A stretch of 64,000 nucleotides of DNA from an uncultured Corynebacterium sp. (GCF_946223165.1 NZ_CAMIBP010000011.1:9737-73736), one strand, 5' to 3'. Counted from the first letter of the stretch, positions 17,311-27,152 are shown. The notes: generated by a model not told the origin, from the sequence alone. Program-made: numbers and translations.

Positions 17311-17459
17311 AGCTGTTTGTTTTCTTCCGGATCGGGTGTGGCTTCGTGTGAGATCGGATATGTTTGCTGGGTAGCTCACAAAGAAGAGGTCGCATGATCT
17401 GGCAAACGCGGGCATACTTGGAGGGGTACACTTTCGGCCCGATTTTCAAGGACTATTCA

Positions 17460-18494
17460 ATGCCTATTGCAACCCCTGAGGTCTACAACCACATGCTGGA
17501 TACCGCCAAGAAGGGCGGCTTTGCATTTCCGGCCATCAACTGCACCTCCTCGGAGACCATCAACGCAGCGCTGCGTGGCTTCGCCGAGGCTGAGTCCGAC
17601 GGCATCATTCAGTTTTCCACCGGCGGCGCCGAGTTCGGTTCCGGCCTGTCCGTGAAGAACAAGGTCGCTGGCGCGCAGGCGCTGGCCGCGTTTGCCGCCG
17701 AGGCAGCAAAGCACTACGGCATCAACGTTGCCCTCCACACGGACCACTGCCAGAAGGAAGTTCTGGATGAGTATGTCCGCCCGCTCATCGCCATCTCTCA
17801 GGAGCGCGTGGACCGCGGCGAGCTCCCGCTGTTCCAGTCCCACATGTGGGACGGCTCCGCTATCCCGATCGATGAGAACCTCGTCATCGCCCAGGAGCTG
17901 CTGGAGAAGGCGCACAATGCCAACATCATTCTTGAGGTGGAGATCGGCGTCGTCGGCGGCGAGGAGGACGGCGTCCAGGCCAAGGCCGGCGCGAACCTCT
18001 ACACCTCCGTCGAGGACTTCGAGAAGACCATTGACGCACTGGGCACCGGTGAGAAGGGCCGCTACCTGCTGGCCGCCACCTTCGGCAACGTCCACGGCGT
18101 CTACAAGCCGGGCAACGTGAAGCTGCGCCCTGAGGTTCTGGATGAGGGCCAGAAGGCCGCTGCTGCAAAGCTGGGCTTGGATGGCGATGCCCATCCGTTC
18201 GACTTCGTCTTCCACGGTGGCTCCGGCTCCGAGAAGGAAAAGATTGAGCAGGCTCTGTCCTACGGCGTGGTCAAGATGAACGTCGACACCGACACTCAGT
18301 ACGCATTCACCAACCCGATCGCCCGCCACATGTTTGAGAACTACGACGGCGTCTTCAAGATCGACGGTGAGGTGGGCAACAAGAAGGTCTACGACCCGCG
18401 TTCCTACATGAAGAAGGCTGAGCAGAGCATGGCCGACCGCGTGGTCGAGGCCTGCACCGACCTGCACTCCGTGGGCAAGACCGTCTCCAAGTAA
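17460..18494 (+). CDS. fba: Fructose-bisphosphate aldolase, class II
   Basis: 344-residue zinc enzyme interconverting fructose 1,6-bisphosphate with dihydroxyacetone phosphate and glyceraldehyde 3-phosphate (glycolysis, cytoplasm). Zinc ligands and active site are in VALHTDHCQKE (His-Asp-His), IILEVEIGVVGGEEDG, FGNVHGVYKPGNVKL and FHGGSGS, followed by MNVDTDTQYAFT. Length and motifs are typical of the type A class II enzyme. AAGGA lies 7 nt before the ATG. The frame is open 96 nt further upstream but the leader is not family sequence. A strong terminator follows. Confidence 0.96.
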   Translation: MPIATPEVYNHMLDTAKKGGFAFPAINCTSSETINAALRGFAEAESDGIIQFSTGGAEFGSGLSVKNKVAGAQALAAFAAEAAKHYGINVALHTDHCQKEVLDEYVRPLIAISQERVDRGELPLFQSHMWDGSAIPIDENLVIAQELLEKAHNANIILEVEIGVVGGEEDGVQAKAGANLYTSVEDFEKTIDALGTGEKGRYLLAATFGNVHGVYKPGNVKLRPEVLDEGQKAAAAKLGLDGDAHPFDFVFHGGSGSEKEKIEQALSYGVVKMNVDTDTQYAFTNPIARHMFENYDGVFKIDGEVGNKKVYDPRSYMKKAEQSMADRVVEACTDLHSVGKTVSK

Positions 18495-18564
18495 GACTGC
18501 GCTCGCGCGTATTTCATACAAGCGCTTGACCGCTTCCGCGGTTGCGAGTAGTGCTCGTTTACAC

Positions 18565-18597
18565 AGTGGGGCCTCCCTGAACGGAGGCCCCACTTTT
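18565..18597 (+). terminator. Terminator after fba
   Basis: AGTGGGGCCTCC (18565-18576), a 6-nt loop, GGAGGCCCCACT (18583-18594), then TTT. Confidence 0.88.
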
Positions 18598-18736
18598 CAT
18601 GTGCAGCGGTGCTCAACCGCCTTATTGCTGAGCCTCCGCACAGACGTCGCTTCGGTCCTACTGTGGCCCGAATTGTTGCCTGATTGCCGGTCAGATGCGT
18701 CGCCTCGCGGGGAGCGGCTTGGTTAAAATCACGCCT

Positions 18737-19945
18737 ATGGCGTCGCAACAGAAAACCACGAGCAGGGTCCGCCTGACCACGCGCCAACAGCTGCGGCAGA
18801 TGGACAAGTCCTTCAAGTCGCGTATCTCCCGCGTGCGTAGCCGCCTGCTCTACATACTGCAGGGCACCCTCGGCGCCGGGTTGGCGTTCTATGTCGCGCA
18901 CGACTTCTTTGACCATGCGCAACCCTTCTTCGCCCCCATGGCGGTCATCATCATTCTGGGTCTGTCGGGTTCGGATCGCCTCAAGCGCGCCGTGGACATG
19001 TCCTTAGGCGGCGTCATCGGCGTGCTCGTGGGCACCCTGCTGGTTGATGCCCTGGGCACCGGCCCCATCCACATGACCATCATCATCGGGCTGGCACTGC
19101 TTATTGGCTCCTTCGTCACCGGTTCCCAGCTGGTGACCAACCAGATCGTCATCGCTGCCATCCTCATTGCCACGATCCTCCCGCCGGAGGAGATGGGTGG
19201 CTTCTCCCGTGCCGTCGATGCCATCATCGGCGCGGTCATTGGCATCGCCATGATGGCGCTCATCCCTACCTCCCCGCTGCGCGCTGGCCGTAAGGAGGTC
19301 TCCAAGGTCTTGGGGGTGGCATCGTCAGTGCTCGGCGACGTCGCCGCCGGCCTGCAGGAGAAAGATCCGCCCGCTATCCAGGACGCCTGCGACGCGGTTC
19401 GCGGCACCCAGGGAACCATCAATTCCATGCTCTCGGCGGCCAAGGGCGGCGCCGAGACCGCCCGTATTTCGCCGTTCCTCTGGAGCTTGCAGCGCAACGT
19501 CCGTTCGTTCGAACGCGTGCTCGCCCCGGTTGACAACGCGGTGCGCGGAACGCGCGTCCTTGCGCGCCGTGCGCTCGTCCTCGCCGAGGACGGGGACCCA
19601 GTGACGCCGGCACAGATCGAGCTCATCGACGAGCTTTCCGACATCATGCTGGACCTGTCGGATCTGTACTCGCACCAGAAGGCCAAGGAACGCGCCGTCG
19701 ATGAGGCGACCGCCATCCCTGATATCGTGCGCCGCCTCCGCATCGTCGGCGCCAAGGCCACCCTCGACGTCGTTGGCGATGGCGAGGTCTTGTCTGCTTA
19801 CGCCGTCCTCGCGCAGACCCGCTCCATCGTCGTGGATCTGCTCATGGTGTGCGGCATGTCGCGCGAGTCCGCCGTCGCGCAGCTTGCCCCCACCTCCGAT
19901 CACCCGGCGTACCCGCCGGAGGTCATCGAGGACTTCGAGGACTAG
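18737..19945 (+). CDS. FUSC/aromatic-acid-exporter-like membrane protein
   Basis: 402-residue integral membrane protein. The basic N-terminus is followed by about six hydrophobic segments between residues 35 and 180 (ILQGTLGAGLAFYVA, MAVIIILGLSG, SLGGVIGVLVGTLL, IGLALLIGSFV, IVIAAILIATILPP, AIIGAVIGIAMMALI), then a long cytosolic helical domain. This is the FUSC/ArAE/DUF939 layout; an efflux role for an organic anion is inferred, with substrate unknown. A -10 TAAAAT ends 7 nt before the ATG at 18737, giving a leaderless mRNA. Confidence 0.75.
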   Translation: MASQQKTTSRVRLTTRQQLRQMDKSFKSRISRVRSRLLYILQGTLGAGLAFYVAHDFFDHAQPFFAPMAVIIILGLSGSDRLKRAVDMSLGGVIGVLVGTLLVDALGTGPIHMTIIIGLALLIGSFVTGSQLVTNQIVIAAILIATILPPEEMGGFSRAVDAIIGAVIGIAMMALIPTSPLRAGRKEVSKVLGVASSVLGDVAAGLQEKDPPAIQDACDAVRGTQGTINSMLSAAKGGAETARISPFLWSLQRNVRSFERVLAPVDNAVRGTRVLARRALVLAEDGDPVTPAQIELIDELSDIMLDLSDLYSHQKAKERAVDEATAIPDIVRRLRIVGAKATLDVVGDGEVLSAYAVLAQTRSIVVDLLMVCGMSRESAVAQLAPTSDHPAYPPEVIEDFED

Positions 19946-20025
19946 CGGCGTCCCTCATGTGGGGATTCCCGAGGACCGAGGGAATCAAGCGTGCAGCTCT
20001 AGAAAGGGACTTCGGGCGCGCGCGA

Positions 20026-20913
20026 TTAGGGCCGCACGACCTGGAGGTCGCGCAGGTGTCGATAGAACGTCACGCGGTCCACGGGGCGCTTGGCGGAGAT
20101 GCCGTCAACGACGACGCGCAGGGAGGGGCCACCGGCCTGGACGGCGCGGCCGGTGAGGACGGAGGCGGCATCGAGGGCGCCGGGCGCGGGCTGCTTGCGG
20201 AAGCGGGCGAAGAACCCCGGCTTGGGTACGGCGCCCCACAGTGGGCCTACGGCGCGCGCGGCGACGATGCCGGGGGCGTCGAGCATGGGTACGAGCCGTG
20301 CGCCGTAGACGCCGTCGCCGGTGGACGCGCGCAGCAAAACGGCGTCATCGACGATGATCTCACCGGTGATCTCACCGGTGTTGTGCTTGGCGGTCGTCTC
20401 ACCGTCGCCCACCCACTGCGTGATGAGCGCTGAACCGGCGATGGCCACACCCGCGTCGTTGCGGATGAGGGGGACGGGGCGCACGGGTGCGTTGAGTGCG
20501 ACGGACCACGCGGACTCGACGTCGGTGGGCAGCCCCCAATTCTTCGCGGCAGCGGACTCTCCCGCGGGAATGAAGGCGATCTCGGCCCAGAGGTAGTCCG
20601 CCCGCATAGCGCGGGTCAGCACCGCGGACAGGGCGGCGTCCGTGCCCACGACAATAACGCGCAGCGGCTCCTCGACCTGCTGCGGCGCCGGACCAGGGGC
20701 GCCGAGATGGCGGACGTCGGGCTGCGCGGCGATCTCGTCGAGGGAGGGGGTCGGATCGTCGGGCAGGATGCGCTTGGCCTCCTCGTCCATCACCTTGAGC
20801 TCTTGCCGCGAGGGCACCTCGCTGAGATCGGCGACGCGATGCTCGTTCGCGGTTGCATGGGGAACGGGCAGCTCGTGAGCCTGGGAGCCGCAGCGCAGGA
20901 TGAGGACGGTCAT
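20026..20913 (-). CDS. Conserved hypothetical protein
   Basis: 295 residues, no signal peptide or membrane helix. It begins MTVLILRCGSQAHELPVPH. Pieces such as LRVIVVGTDAALSAVLTRAMRADYLWAEIAFIP give an alternating strand-helix pattern, reminiscent of the N-terminal lobe of diacylglycerol-kinase/NAD-kinase-like proteins, but the diagnostic GGDGT motif is absent. Corynebacterial genomes carry a homologous hypothetical near gltS and purA (memory, not checked). A -10-like TAAGCT lies 8 nt before the ATG. Confidence 0.6.
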   Translation of the reverse strand: MTVLILRCGSQAHELPVPHATANEHRVADLSEVPSRQELKVMDEEAKRILPDDPTPSLDEIAAQPDVRHLGAPGPAPQQVEEPLRVIVVGTDAALSAVLTRAMRADYLWAEIAFIPAGESAAAKNWGLPTDVESAWSVALNAPVRPVPLIRNDAGVAIAGSALITQWVGDGETTAKHNTGEITGEIIVDDAVLLRASTGDGVYGARLVPMLDAPGIVAARAVGPLWGAVPKPGFFARFRKQPAPGALDAASVLTGRAVQAGGPSLRVVVDGISAKRPVDRVTFYRHLRDLQVVRP

Positions 20914-21015
20914 GGTGGTCTAGCTTAGCCCTGACGCAGCCCGGCGAAACGGATGCATTAGCCTATCTAATCGCCTGTATAAACAAATGCCGAGTGAGTG
21001 AAGGACAGTGACGCA

Positions 21016-22248
21016 GTGACCATAGAATTTTCCACCATCCAATCCGTGGGCTTCGCCATCGTTGTCCTCGTCATCGGCATGTGGATTAAAAAGCGCGTGT
21101 ATTTCTTCCAGCGCTTCGCCATTCCATCGCCGGTCATCGGCGGCTTCCTTTTCGCAATCATCAACCTGGTTCTGCGCCAGCTGGGCGTCTGGGAGATCAC
21201 GTTCGACGTCTCGCTGCAGAGCTTCTTCATGGTCATCTTCTTCACCTCAGTGGGCTATGGCGCGTCGATCAAGCTGCTGCGCCAGGCGGGCCCGAAGGTG
21301 CTTACCTTCCTCATTCTGAGCACCGTCCTGTGTATCTTCCAGGACGTGGTGGCCACCGTGCTCGCGCCGCTGGTGGGCGTGTCCAAGGACCTAGCGCTTA
21401 TGACGGGCTCGGTGTCCATGACGGGCGGCCACGGTGTCTCGGGCGGTATCGCGCCGCTCGTGGAGGAGTCCGGCGTGCAGGGCGCGGAGACCGTGGCGTA
21501 CACCGCGGCCACGTATGGCCTGGTGGCGGGCTCGCTCATGGGTGGCCCCATCGCCAATCGCCTCATCCTGCGCAAGCACCTGGACAAGGCCACGGCTGCC
21601 GATGCTGCCGCTGCCGCAGACATCGACGAGTCCCTGCTGGCCGTCCACGTCCGCAAGCTGCGCCAGGACCGCATCATGCACGCGTTCATCATGATCCTGG
21701 TAGCGATGTTCTTCGGTTCCTTCATCACGGATGGACTCAACGCGCTCATCGGCACGTTTACCTCCAAGGCGGCGTTCCCGGTGTACCTGGGCACCATGCT
21801 CGTGGCGGTGGTGCTGCGCTTCATCAATGACAAGTACGACCAGACGGAGTACAAGGAGCTGGTGCCCACCCAGGAAATCGAGATTGTGGGCACCGTGGGC
21901 CTCAACATCTTCCTGTCCATGGCGCTCATGAACGTCCGCCTCTGGGAGCTTGCGGAGCTGGCTATGCCGCTGCTCATCCTGTTGGCCGGCCAGACCGTCC
22001 TCATGCTGGTTTTCGCCTACTTCGTCACCTTCCGCATGATGGGCAGTAACTACGATGCCGCCGTGCTCACCGCCGGCCAGGTCGGCTTCGGCATGGGTGC
22101 TACCCCGAATGGCATGGCCAATATGGAGTCCGTGACCGCCAAGTTTCGCCCCTCGCCCACGGCCTTCTTTGTGGTGCCCATCGTCGGCGGCATGTTCATT
22201 GACTTCACCAATCTGATTGTCATCCTGACGTTCCTCAACGTGGGATAG
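21016..22248 (+). CDS. gltS: Sodium/glutamate symporter
   Basis: 410-residue inner-membrane carrier with about 10-12 helices, taking up glutamate with Na+. The GltS signatures are FAIPSPVIGGFLFA, FFTSVGYGAS, the re-entrant loop TGSVSMTGGHGVSGG (about residues 135-150), ATYGLVAGSLMGGPIANRL, and a second loop AGQVGFGMGATPNGMANM near 360. The start is uncertain: GTG 21016 follows AAGGA by 10 nt, and GTG 20998 adds six residues. Single-gene unit between the minus-strand hypothetical and purA. Confidence 0.9.
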   Translation: MTIEFSTIQSVGFAIVVLVIGMWIKKRVYFFQRFAIPSPVIGGFLFAIINLVLRQLGVWEITFDVSLQSFFMVIFFTSVGYGASIKLLRQAGPKVLTFLILSTVLCIFQDVVATVLAPLVGVSKDLALMTGSVSMTGGHGVSGGIAPLVEESGVQGAETVAYTAATYGLVAGSLMGGPIANRLILRKHLDKATAADAAAAADIDESLLAVHVRKLRQDRIMHAFIMILVAMFFGSFITDGLNALIGTFTSKAAFPVYLGTMLVAVVLRFINDKYDQTEYKELVPTQEIEIVGTVGLNIFLSMALMNVRLWELAELAMPLLILLAGQTVLMLVFAYFVTFRMMGSNYDAAVLTAGQVGFGMGATPNGMANMESVTAKFRPSPTAFFVVPIVGGMFIDFTNLIVILTFLNVG

Positions 22249-22347
22249 ATCCGGTATTTTTGGTCACGACTAGCTGAAAAGACGCCCCTGGCCGGGTAAG
22301 ATGACGAAGTATTTTGACTTCAATAGCTAGGAAGTGAACCTAAAACC

Positions 22348-23637
22348 ATGGCAGCTATCGTGATCGTTGGCGCCCAGTGGGGCGACGAGGGTAAGGGTAA
22401 AGCTACTGACATCCTGGGCGGCCGCGTTGACTACGTGGTCAAGCCCAACGGCGGCAACAACGCCGGCCACACCGTCGTCGTCGGTGGCGAGAAGTACGAG
22501 CTCAAGCTCCTTCCGGCGGGCATCCTTTCGGAGAACGCCACCCCGGTTCTGGGCAACGGCACGGTCATCAACTTAGAGGCCCTTTTCGATGAGATTGACG
22601 GCCTTGAGGCCCGCGGGGCATCGGCAAGCCGCCTGCGCATCTCGGCCAATGCGCACCTCGTGGCCCCGTACCACCAGACGCTGGACCGCGTGCAGGAGCG
22701 TTTCCTGGGCAAGCGCGCCATCGGCACCACCGGCCGCGGCATCGGCCCGACGTACGCCGACAAGGTCGCACGCATCGGCATTCGCGTCCAGGACGTCTTT
22801 GATGAGTCCATCCTGCGCCAGAAGATCGAGTCTGCGCTCGATATCAAGAATCAGATGCTGGTGAAGATGTACAACCGCAAGGCCATCGAGGTTGACCAGA
22901 TCGTGGAGTACTTCATGTCCTACCGCGAGCGCCTCGAGCCCATGGTCATCGACGCCGAGCTGGAGCTCAACCGCGCGCTCGACGAGGGCAAGCACGTTCT
23001 CTTCGAGGGCGGCCAGGCCACCATGCTCGACGTGGACCACGGCACTTACCCGTTCGTGACTTCCTCCAACCCCACCGCCGGCGGCGCCTGCGTGGGCTCC
23101 GGCGTGGGCCCGACCAAGATCACGTCCTCTTTGGGCATCATCAAGGCATATACCACCCGCGTGGGCGCCGGCCCGTTCCCGACGGAGCTGCACGACAAGT
23201 GGGGCGAGTACCTGCAGACCACCGGCGGCGAGATCGGCGTCAATACCGGTCGCAAGCGCCGCTGCGGCTGGTACGACTCCGTCGTCGCCCGCTACGCCTC
23301 CCGCGTCAACGGCTTCACGGACTACTTCCTCACCAAGCTCGACGTGCTCACCGGCATTGGTGAAATCCCGATTTGTGTCGCGTACGACGTGGATGGCAAA
23401 CGCTTCGATGAGATGCCGTTGACCCAGTCCGACTTCCACCACGCCGTCCCGATCTTCGAGACTATGCCGGCCTGGGACGAGGACATCACCGGCTGCACGA
23501 CCTTCGAGGAGCTCCCGCAGAAGGCCCAGGACTACGTCCTGCGCCTGGAGGAGCTGTCCGGTGCCCGCATCTCCTACATTGGCGTTGGCCCGGGCCGCGA
23601 TCAGACCATCGTGCGCCACGACGTCTTGGAGGGCTAA
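22348..23637 (+). CDS. purA: Adenylosuccinate synthetase
   Basis: 429-residue cytoplasmic enzyme converting IMP, aspartate and GTP to adenylosuccinate (AMP branch of purine synthesis). Motifs: QWGDEGKGK near the N-terminus, [22 protein letters not shown], the switch [27 protein letters not shown] and TNRKRRCGW-like TGRKRRCGW. Length normal. The start is supported by GGAAGTG upstream. Residues about 90-94 (GASAS) are encoded by a 13-bp match to the dispersed motif (22617-22629), in a loop that varies among homologues. Confidence 0.97.
   Translation: MAAIVIVGAQWGDEGKGKATDILGGRVDYVVKPNGGNNAGHTVVVGGEKYELKLLPAGILSENATPVLGNGTVINLEALFDEIDGLEARGASASRLRISANAHLVAPYHQTLDRVQERFLGKRAIGTTGRGIGPTYADKVARIGIRVQDVFDESILRQKIESALDIKNQMLVKMYNRKAIEVDQIVEYFMSYRERLEPMVIDAELELNRALDEGKHVLFEGGQATMLDVDHGTYPFVTSSNPTAGGACVGSGVGPTKITSSLGIIKAYTTRVGAGPFPTELHDKWGEYLQTTGGEIGVNTGRKRRCGWYDSVVARYASRVNGFTDYFLTKLDVLTGIGEIPICVAYDVDGKRFDEMPLTQSDFHHAVPIFETMPAWDEDITGCTTFEELPQKAQDYVLRLEELSGARISYIGVGPGRDQTIVRHDVLEG
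22617..22629 (+). repeat. Dispersed motif, copy 6 (13 of 13 core, 14 of 15 overall)
   Basis: GGCATCGGCAAGC core exact, with G instead of C at motif position 2; inside purA. Confidence 0.85.
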
Positions 23638-23662
23638 GCCGCCCCTTCCACTTCGCTTTCCG

Positions 23663-23694
23663 ATGCCCCTGTGACCTTAAGGTTGCGGGGGCAT
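23663..23694 (+). terminator. Hairpin after purA
   Basis: ATGCCCC (23663-23669) pairs with GGGGCAT (23688-23694), enclosing a smaller palindrome ACCTTAAGGT. The rest of the 309-bp purA-purT gap holds motif copy 7 and the purT promoter. Confidence 0.65.
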
Positions 23695-23880
23695 TGTGTA
23701 TGCGGGGTTCATGTGAACCGTGCCTTGATATAAGGCCAATAAAAGCCAATTACCCGAAACCAAGTGGATTAACGAAAAGGCTCGACCTTCCGGGCATGGA
23801 TGGCTGGGCAGCGCAGCTGAACACCCCGGAGAACCGCCGTACCCGTTTTGTGCGTCAGGGCGGCGGATGCTGCGCGAAAG

Positions 23881-23895
23881 GCGGCATCGGCAAGC
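23881..23895 (+). repeat. Dispersed 15-mer, copy 7
   Basis: Exact copy in the purA-purT intergenic region, about 50 bp upstream of purT. Confidence 0.9.
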
Positions 23896-23946
23896 GCGGC
23901 CCGATGAAAGCGAAACCGGCGGCGGCCTGTGCGATAATGGGACCTC

Positions 23947-25203
23947 ATGAGTGAGCAAGAAAAGGCCGCGATGTCTGGGACGACGACCCCGGTGGAGGCG
24001 GTGGGCACCCCGCTGACCGTGAATGCTACGAAGGTCCTGCTCCTGGGCGCCGGTGAGCTGGGCAAAGAGCTCGCCACGGCGTTCCAGAACCTGGGCATGG
24101 AGGTCCATGCCGTTGACCGCTACAAAGGATCGCCGGGGCAGCAGGTCGCCCAGTTCGCCTACGTCGCCGATATCAACGACGCCGAGGCGGTGCTCAAGCT
24201 CGTTGAGGCCATCGAACCGGACTTTGTGGTGCCCGAGGTAGAGATGCTGGCCGTCGAGGCGCTCAAGCAAATCGAGAGTGAGGGCGAGTGCGTCGTCGTA
24301 CCTACCGCCCGCGCCTGCGAACTTACACAAGATCGCGCGTCTATCCGCGCTGTCGCGGAATCGCTGGGGCTTCCCGCCACCGCCTACCGCTTCGCGGGTA
24401 CTCCGGAGGAGCTGCGCGGGGCCGTGGAAGAACTGGGCTACCCGTGCGTCGTCAAGCCGGATGTCGCCACCTCGGGCCGCGGCCACTACATCGTGCGCAC
24501 GGCGGACGATGTTGAAGAGGCCTGGGGAGCAGTGCACCGCGTCATTTCCGACGAGCACCGCGTCGTGGCGGAGCGATTCGTCGACTTCGACTACGAAGTA
24601 ACCCTTATCGCCGTGCGCTCCGTTGATCCGAACACGGGGCAGCTGGCTACGTGGTTTAGTGAACCCATCGGTCATAAGCACCTGGGCGGTGACTTGGTGG
24701 AGACGTGGCAGCCGTTGGAGCTGTCTGAGGTCGCCTTCGAGAACGCGCGCTCGGTGGCCGCACGTATCTCCAATGAACTAGGGGGCCGGGGAGTCTACTG
24801 TGTGGAGCTGTTCGTCTCCGCCGACGACGTGTACTTTTCTTCGGTTTCTCCGCGGCCCTCGGACACCGCGATGCTCACCCTGCGCACTCAGCGCTTCAGT
24901 GAATTTGAACTGCATGCACGGGCTATCTTGGGATACCCCATCGACGTCACGCTGACCTCTCCTGGAGCGGCGGTCGTGCTCCACGCGGATAGCGATATTC
25001 AGGACGTGACCTTCACTGGTCTTGGCGAGGCGCTGGCCTATGCGGAGACCGACGTGCGCCTGTTCGGAAAGCCTGGCGCCTACGCAGGCCGTCGCGTGGG
25101 GCTGGTGACCGCAACGGCGGAGACGGCCATCGAGGCACGCGACAGGGCGAACCTGGCCGCGTCCAAGATCGGCATCATGGATACCTCCGCGGCGCGAGAT
25201 TAG
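23947..25203 (+). CDS. purT: Formate-dependent phosphoribosylglycinamide formyltransferase
   Basis: 418-residue ATP-grasp enzyme making formyl-GAR from GAR, formate and ATP in purine synthesis, an alternative to folate-dependent PurN. The N-terminal fold starts VLLLGAGELGKELATAFQNLG. EIEAL-type residues are in VPEVEMLAVEAL. The ATP-grasp loop is PCVVKPDVATSGRGHYIV near 165, and metal ligands lie in YCVELFVSADDVYFSSVSPRPSDT. Length is slightly above usual because of a 20-residue N-terminal extension. GATAAT lies 8 nt before the ATG, suggesting a leaderless mRNA. Its stop overlaps by 4 nt the stop of the convergent acetyltransferase gene. Confidence 0.94.
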   Translation: MSEQEKAAMSGTTTPVEAVGTPLTVNATKVLLLGAGELGKELATAFQNLGMEVHAVDRYKGSPGQQVAQFAYVADINDAEAVLKLVEAIEPDFVVPEVEMLAVEALKQIESEGECVVVPTARACELTQDRASIRAVAESLGLPATAYRFAGTPEELRGAVEELGYPCVVKPDVATSGRGHYIVRTADDVEEAWGAVHRVISDEHRVVAERFVDFDYEVTLIAVRSVDPNTGQLATWFSEPIGHKHLGGDLVETWQPLELSEVAFENARSVAARISNELGGRGVYCVELFVSADDVYFSSVSPRPSDTAMLTLRTQRFSEFELHARAILGYPIDVTLTSPGAAVVLHADSDIQDVTFTGLGEALAYAETDVRLFGKPGAYAGRRVGLVTATAETAIEARDRANLAASKIGIMDTSAARD

Positions 25204-25673
25204 GCCGGCGGCGCGGGGCGGCGCAGCATGGGGGCATGCGGGATGCCTTCGTCGTCGAACTCCTCGCCGCAGGCCACGAAGCCGAAGGCGCCGTAGTAGT
25301 CCGTGAGCGGGGCCTGTGCCTCGAGGAACACCGGAAGGCCGGCCGCGACGTGCTCGCAGAGCTGGAGCGCGGCTTCCATTATGTGGTGGCCGAGCCCCGT
25401 CCCGCGGGCAGCGGGGGCCAGCGCGAAGCGGCCGAATTGCATGACGTCCTCGCCGCCATGGCGGGAGGGGAAAACTCGGCAGGTGCCGACGAGGTCCCCC
25501 GCCTCATCACGCGCGAGAAGGTGAAGTGTGTCCGATCGGACATCTGTGGGATCGATCTCAGCGTAGGGGCACTGCTGTTCATGGACGAAAACGTCGACGC
25601 GCAACTTGTACAGGTAGTGCACGTCAAGTGGGTTCATCTGTGAAATGCTCGCGGCGGAGATGGTGAAGGACAT
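25200..25673 (-). CDS. ElaA-type GNAT acetyltransferase
   Basis: 157-residue Gcn5-related N-acetyltransferase. The ElaA subgroup is recognised by LYKLRVDVFVHEQQCPYAEIDPTDV (residues 20-45). The acetyl-CoA loop is RFALAPAARGTGLGHHIMEAAL near 90, and the YYGAFGFVACGEEFDDEGIPHAPM ending is typical. Substrate unknown. Start at 25673; a -10 TATGCT is 6 nt before the ATG, so the mRNA should be leaderless. Confidence 0.85.
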   Translation of the reverse strand: MSFTISAASISQMNPLDVHYLYKLRVDVFVHEQQCPYAEIDPTDVRSDTLHLLARDEAGDLVGTCRVFPSRHGGEDVMQFGRFALAPAARGTGLGHHIMEAALQLCEHVAAGLPVFLEAQAPLTDYYGAFGFVACGEEFDDEGIPHAPMLRRPAPPA

Positions 25674-25802
25674 GGCCACAGCATATCGATGACCAGCATT
25701 CAAGGGGCGCACGAACGGGCAGTGGCCGGTAGTCTGGTGAAGTCACCTTTGTGGTAGGCCCGTGATGACCACCACACCATGCTTGTATGAAAGGTCTTTC
25801 AC

Positions 25803-27152
25803 ATGACTGCTTCCCGATCTGCTGTCGTGACCGTCGCTGGTCGATCCTTCGACGGATTGGACTTGGACGGCTTCGCTGAAGCCTTGGGCGCGCAGACTGG
25901 CACGATTAACGCACTGAGCACGGTCGCCGACGTCGTCGCGGCCGCCTCGACCCTCCGCGACGAGGTGGTGCGCGGCAGCGGCGATACTCACTTTGATGCG
26001 CAGGCCGCCGCCGCGCTGGGCATCCCTCTCGTCATCGTGGGCGCTGAGCCGGCCGTCGGCCTGGCCGTCCGCCACGCCAAGGAGCTGCAGGCCACCGTTG
26101 TCTCCGGCGAATCCTTGGAGGGACTTGCAGATCAGGTGCGCGCCATCGGCGAGCTGGAGCCCATCATGTCGGCTTCCGTGTTTGAGGCGCAGCTGCTGGA
26201 GAAGGCCAAGGCCGCCGGCGCGCACATTGTCCTTCCCGAAGGCGAAGATGACCGCATCCTGCTCGCCGCCGGACAGCTGCTGGCCCGCAAGATTGCCAAG
26301 CTCACCATCCTCGGCGACCCGGCCGCCATCACCGAGCGTGCTGGCGAGCTGGGCGTCGACCTCGCGGACGCCACCCTCATCGATCATCGCACCTCCCCGC
26401 TGGCCGAGGAATTCGCCGCTGACTTCGCTGAGCTGCGCAAGTCCAAGGGGGTCACGCTCGAGCAGGCCCGCGAGACCATGCAGGACATTTCCTACTTCGG
26501 CACCATGATGGTCCACAAGGGCCTCGCGGACGGCATGGTCTCCGGCGCGGCCCACACCACCGCTCACACCATCAAGCCGTCCTTCCAGATCATCAAGACC
26601 AAGCCGGGCGCCTCCGTCGTCTCCTCAATCTTCCTCATGGTCATGCGCGGGCGCTTGTGGGCGTTCGGCGATTGCGCCGTGAACCCGAACCCCACCCCGG
26701 AGCAGCTGGGCGAGATCGCCGTCGTGTCGGCGCAGACCGCTGGCCAGTTCGGCATCGACCCGCGCGTGGCGGTCCTGTCCTACTCCACCGGCACCTCCGG
26801 TTCCGGCCCGGACGTGGATCGCGCCGTCGCCGCCGTCGCCGCTGCCCACGAGCTAGATCCGTCGGTGAAGGTGGACGGCCCGCTGCAGTTCGATGCCGCC
26901 TGCGACCCGGGTGTTGCCGCCAAGAAGGCTCCCGATTCCGAGGTGGCGGGCAAGGCCACCGTGTTCGTCTTCCCGGACCTCGAGGCCGGCAATATCGCCT
27001 ACAAGACCGCGCAGCGCACCGCCGGCGCGCTCGCTGTCGGCCCCATCCTCCAGGGCCTCAACAAGCCCATCAACGATCTCTCCCGCGGCGCCACCGTGCC
27101 GGACATCGTCAACACCGTCGCGATCACCGCTATTCAGGCAGGAGTGAAGTAA
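25803..27152 (+). CDS. pta: Phosphate acetyltransferase
   Basis: 449-residue cytoplasmic enzyme interconverting acetyl-CoA and acetyl phosphate. The N-terminal ~135 residues form a reduced P-loop-less regulatory part. The catalytic PTA_PTB domain (about 140-449) has VLPEGEDDRIL, GTMMVHKGLADGMVSGAAHTTAHTIKP, VLSYSTGTSGSG and VFPDLEAGNIAYKT. GAAAGG precedes the ATG. It forms an operon with ackA, whose ATG starts immediately after the pta stop. Together they handle acetate activation or overflow; in C. glutamicum the pair is carbon-source regulated. Confidence 0.95.
   Translation: MTASRSAVVTVAGRSFDGLDLDGFAEALGAQTGTINALSTVADVVAAASTLRDEVVRGSGDTHFDAQAAAALGIPLVIVGAEPAVGLAVRHAKELQATVVSGESLEGLADQVRAIGELEPIMSASVFEAQLLEKAKAAGAHIVLPEGEDDRILLAAGQLLARKIAKLTILGDPAAITERAGELGVDLADATLIDHRTSPLAEEFAADFAELRKSKGVTLEQARETMQDISYFGTMMVHKGLADGMVSGAAHTTAHTIKPSFQIIKTKPGASVVSSIFLMVMRGRLWAFGDCAVNPNPTPEQLGEIAVVSAQTAGQFGIDPRVAVLSYSTGTSGSGPDVDRAVAAVAAAHELDPSVKVDGPLQFDAACDPGVAAKKAPDSEVAGKATVFVFPDLEAGNIAYKTAQRTAGALAVGPILQGLNKPINDLSRGATVPDIVNTVAITAIQAGVK

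Noticed and set aside
22573..23619. 348-codon minus-strand frame over purA
   Set aside because: Antisense shadow of an unmistakable PurA.
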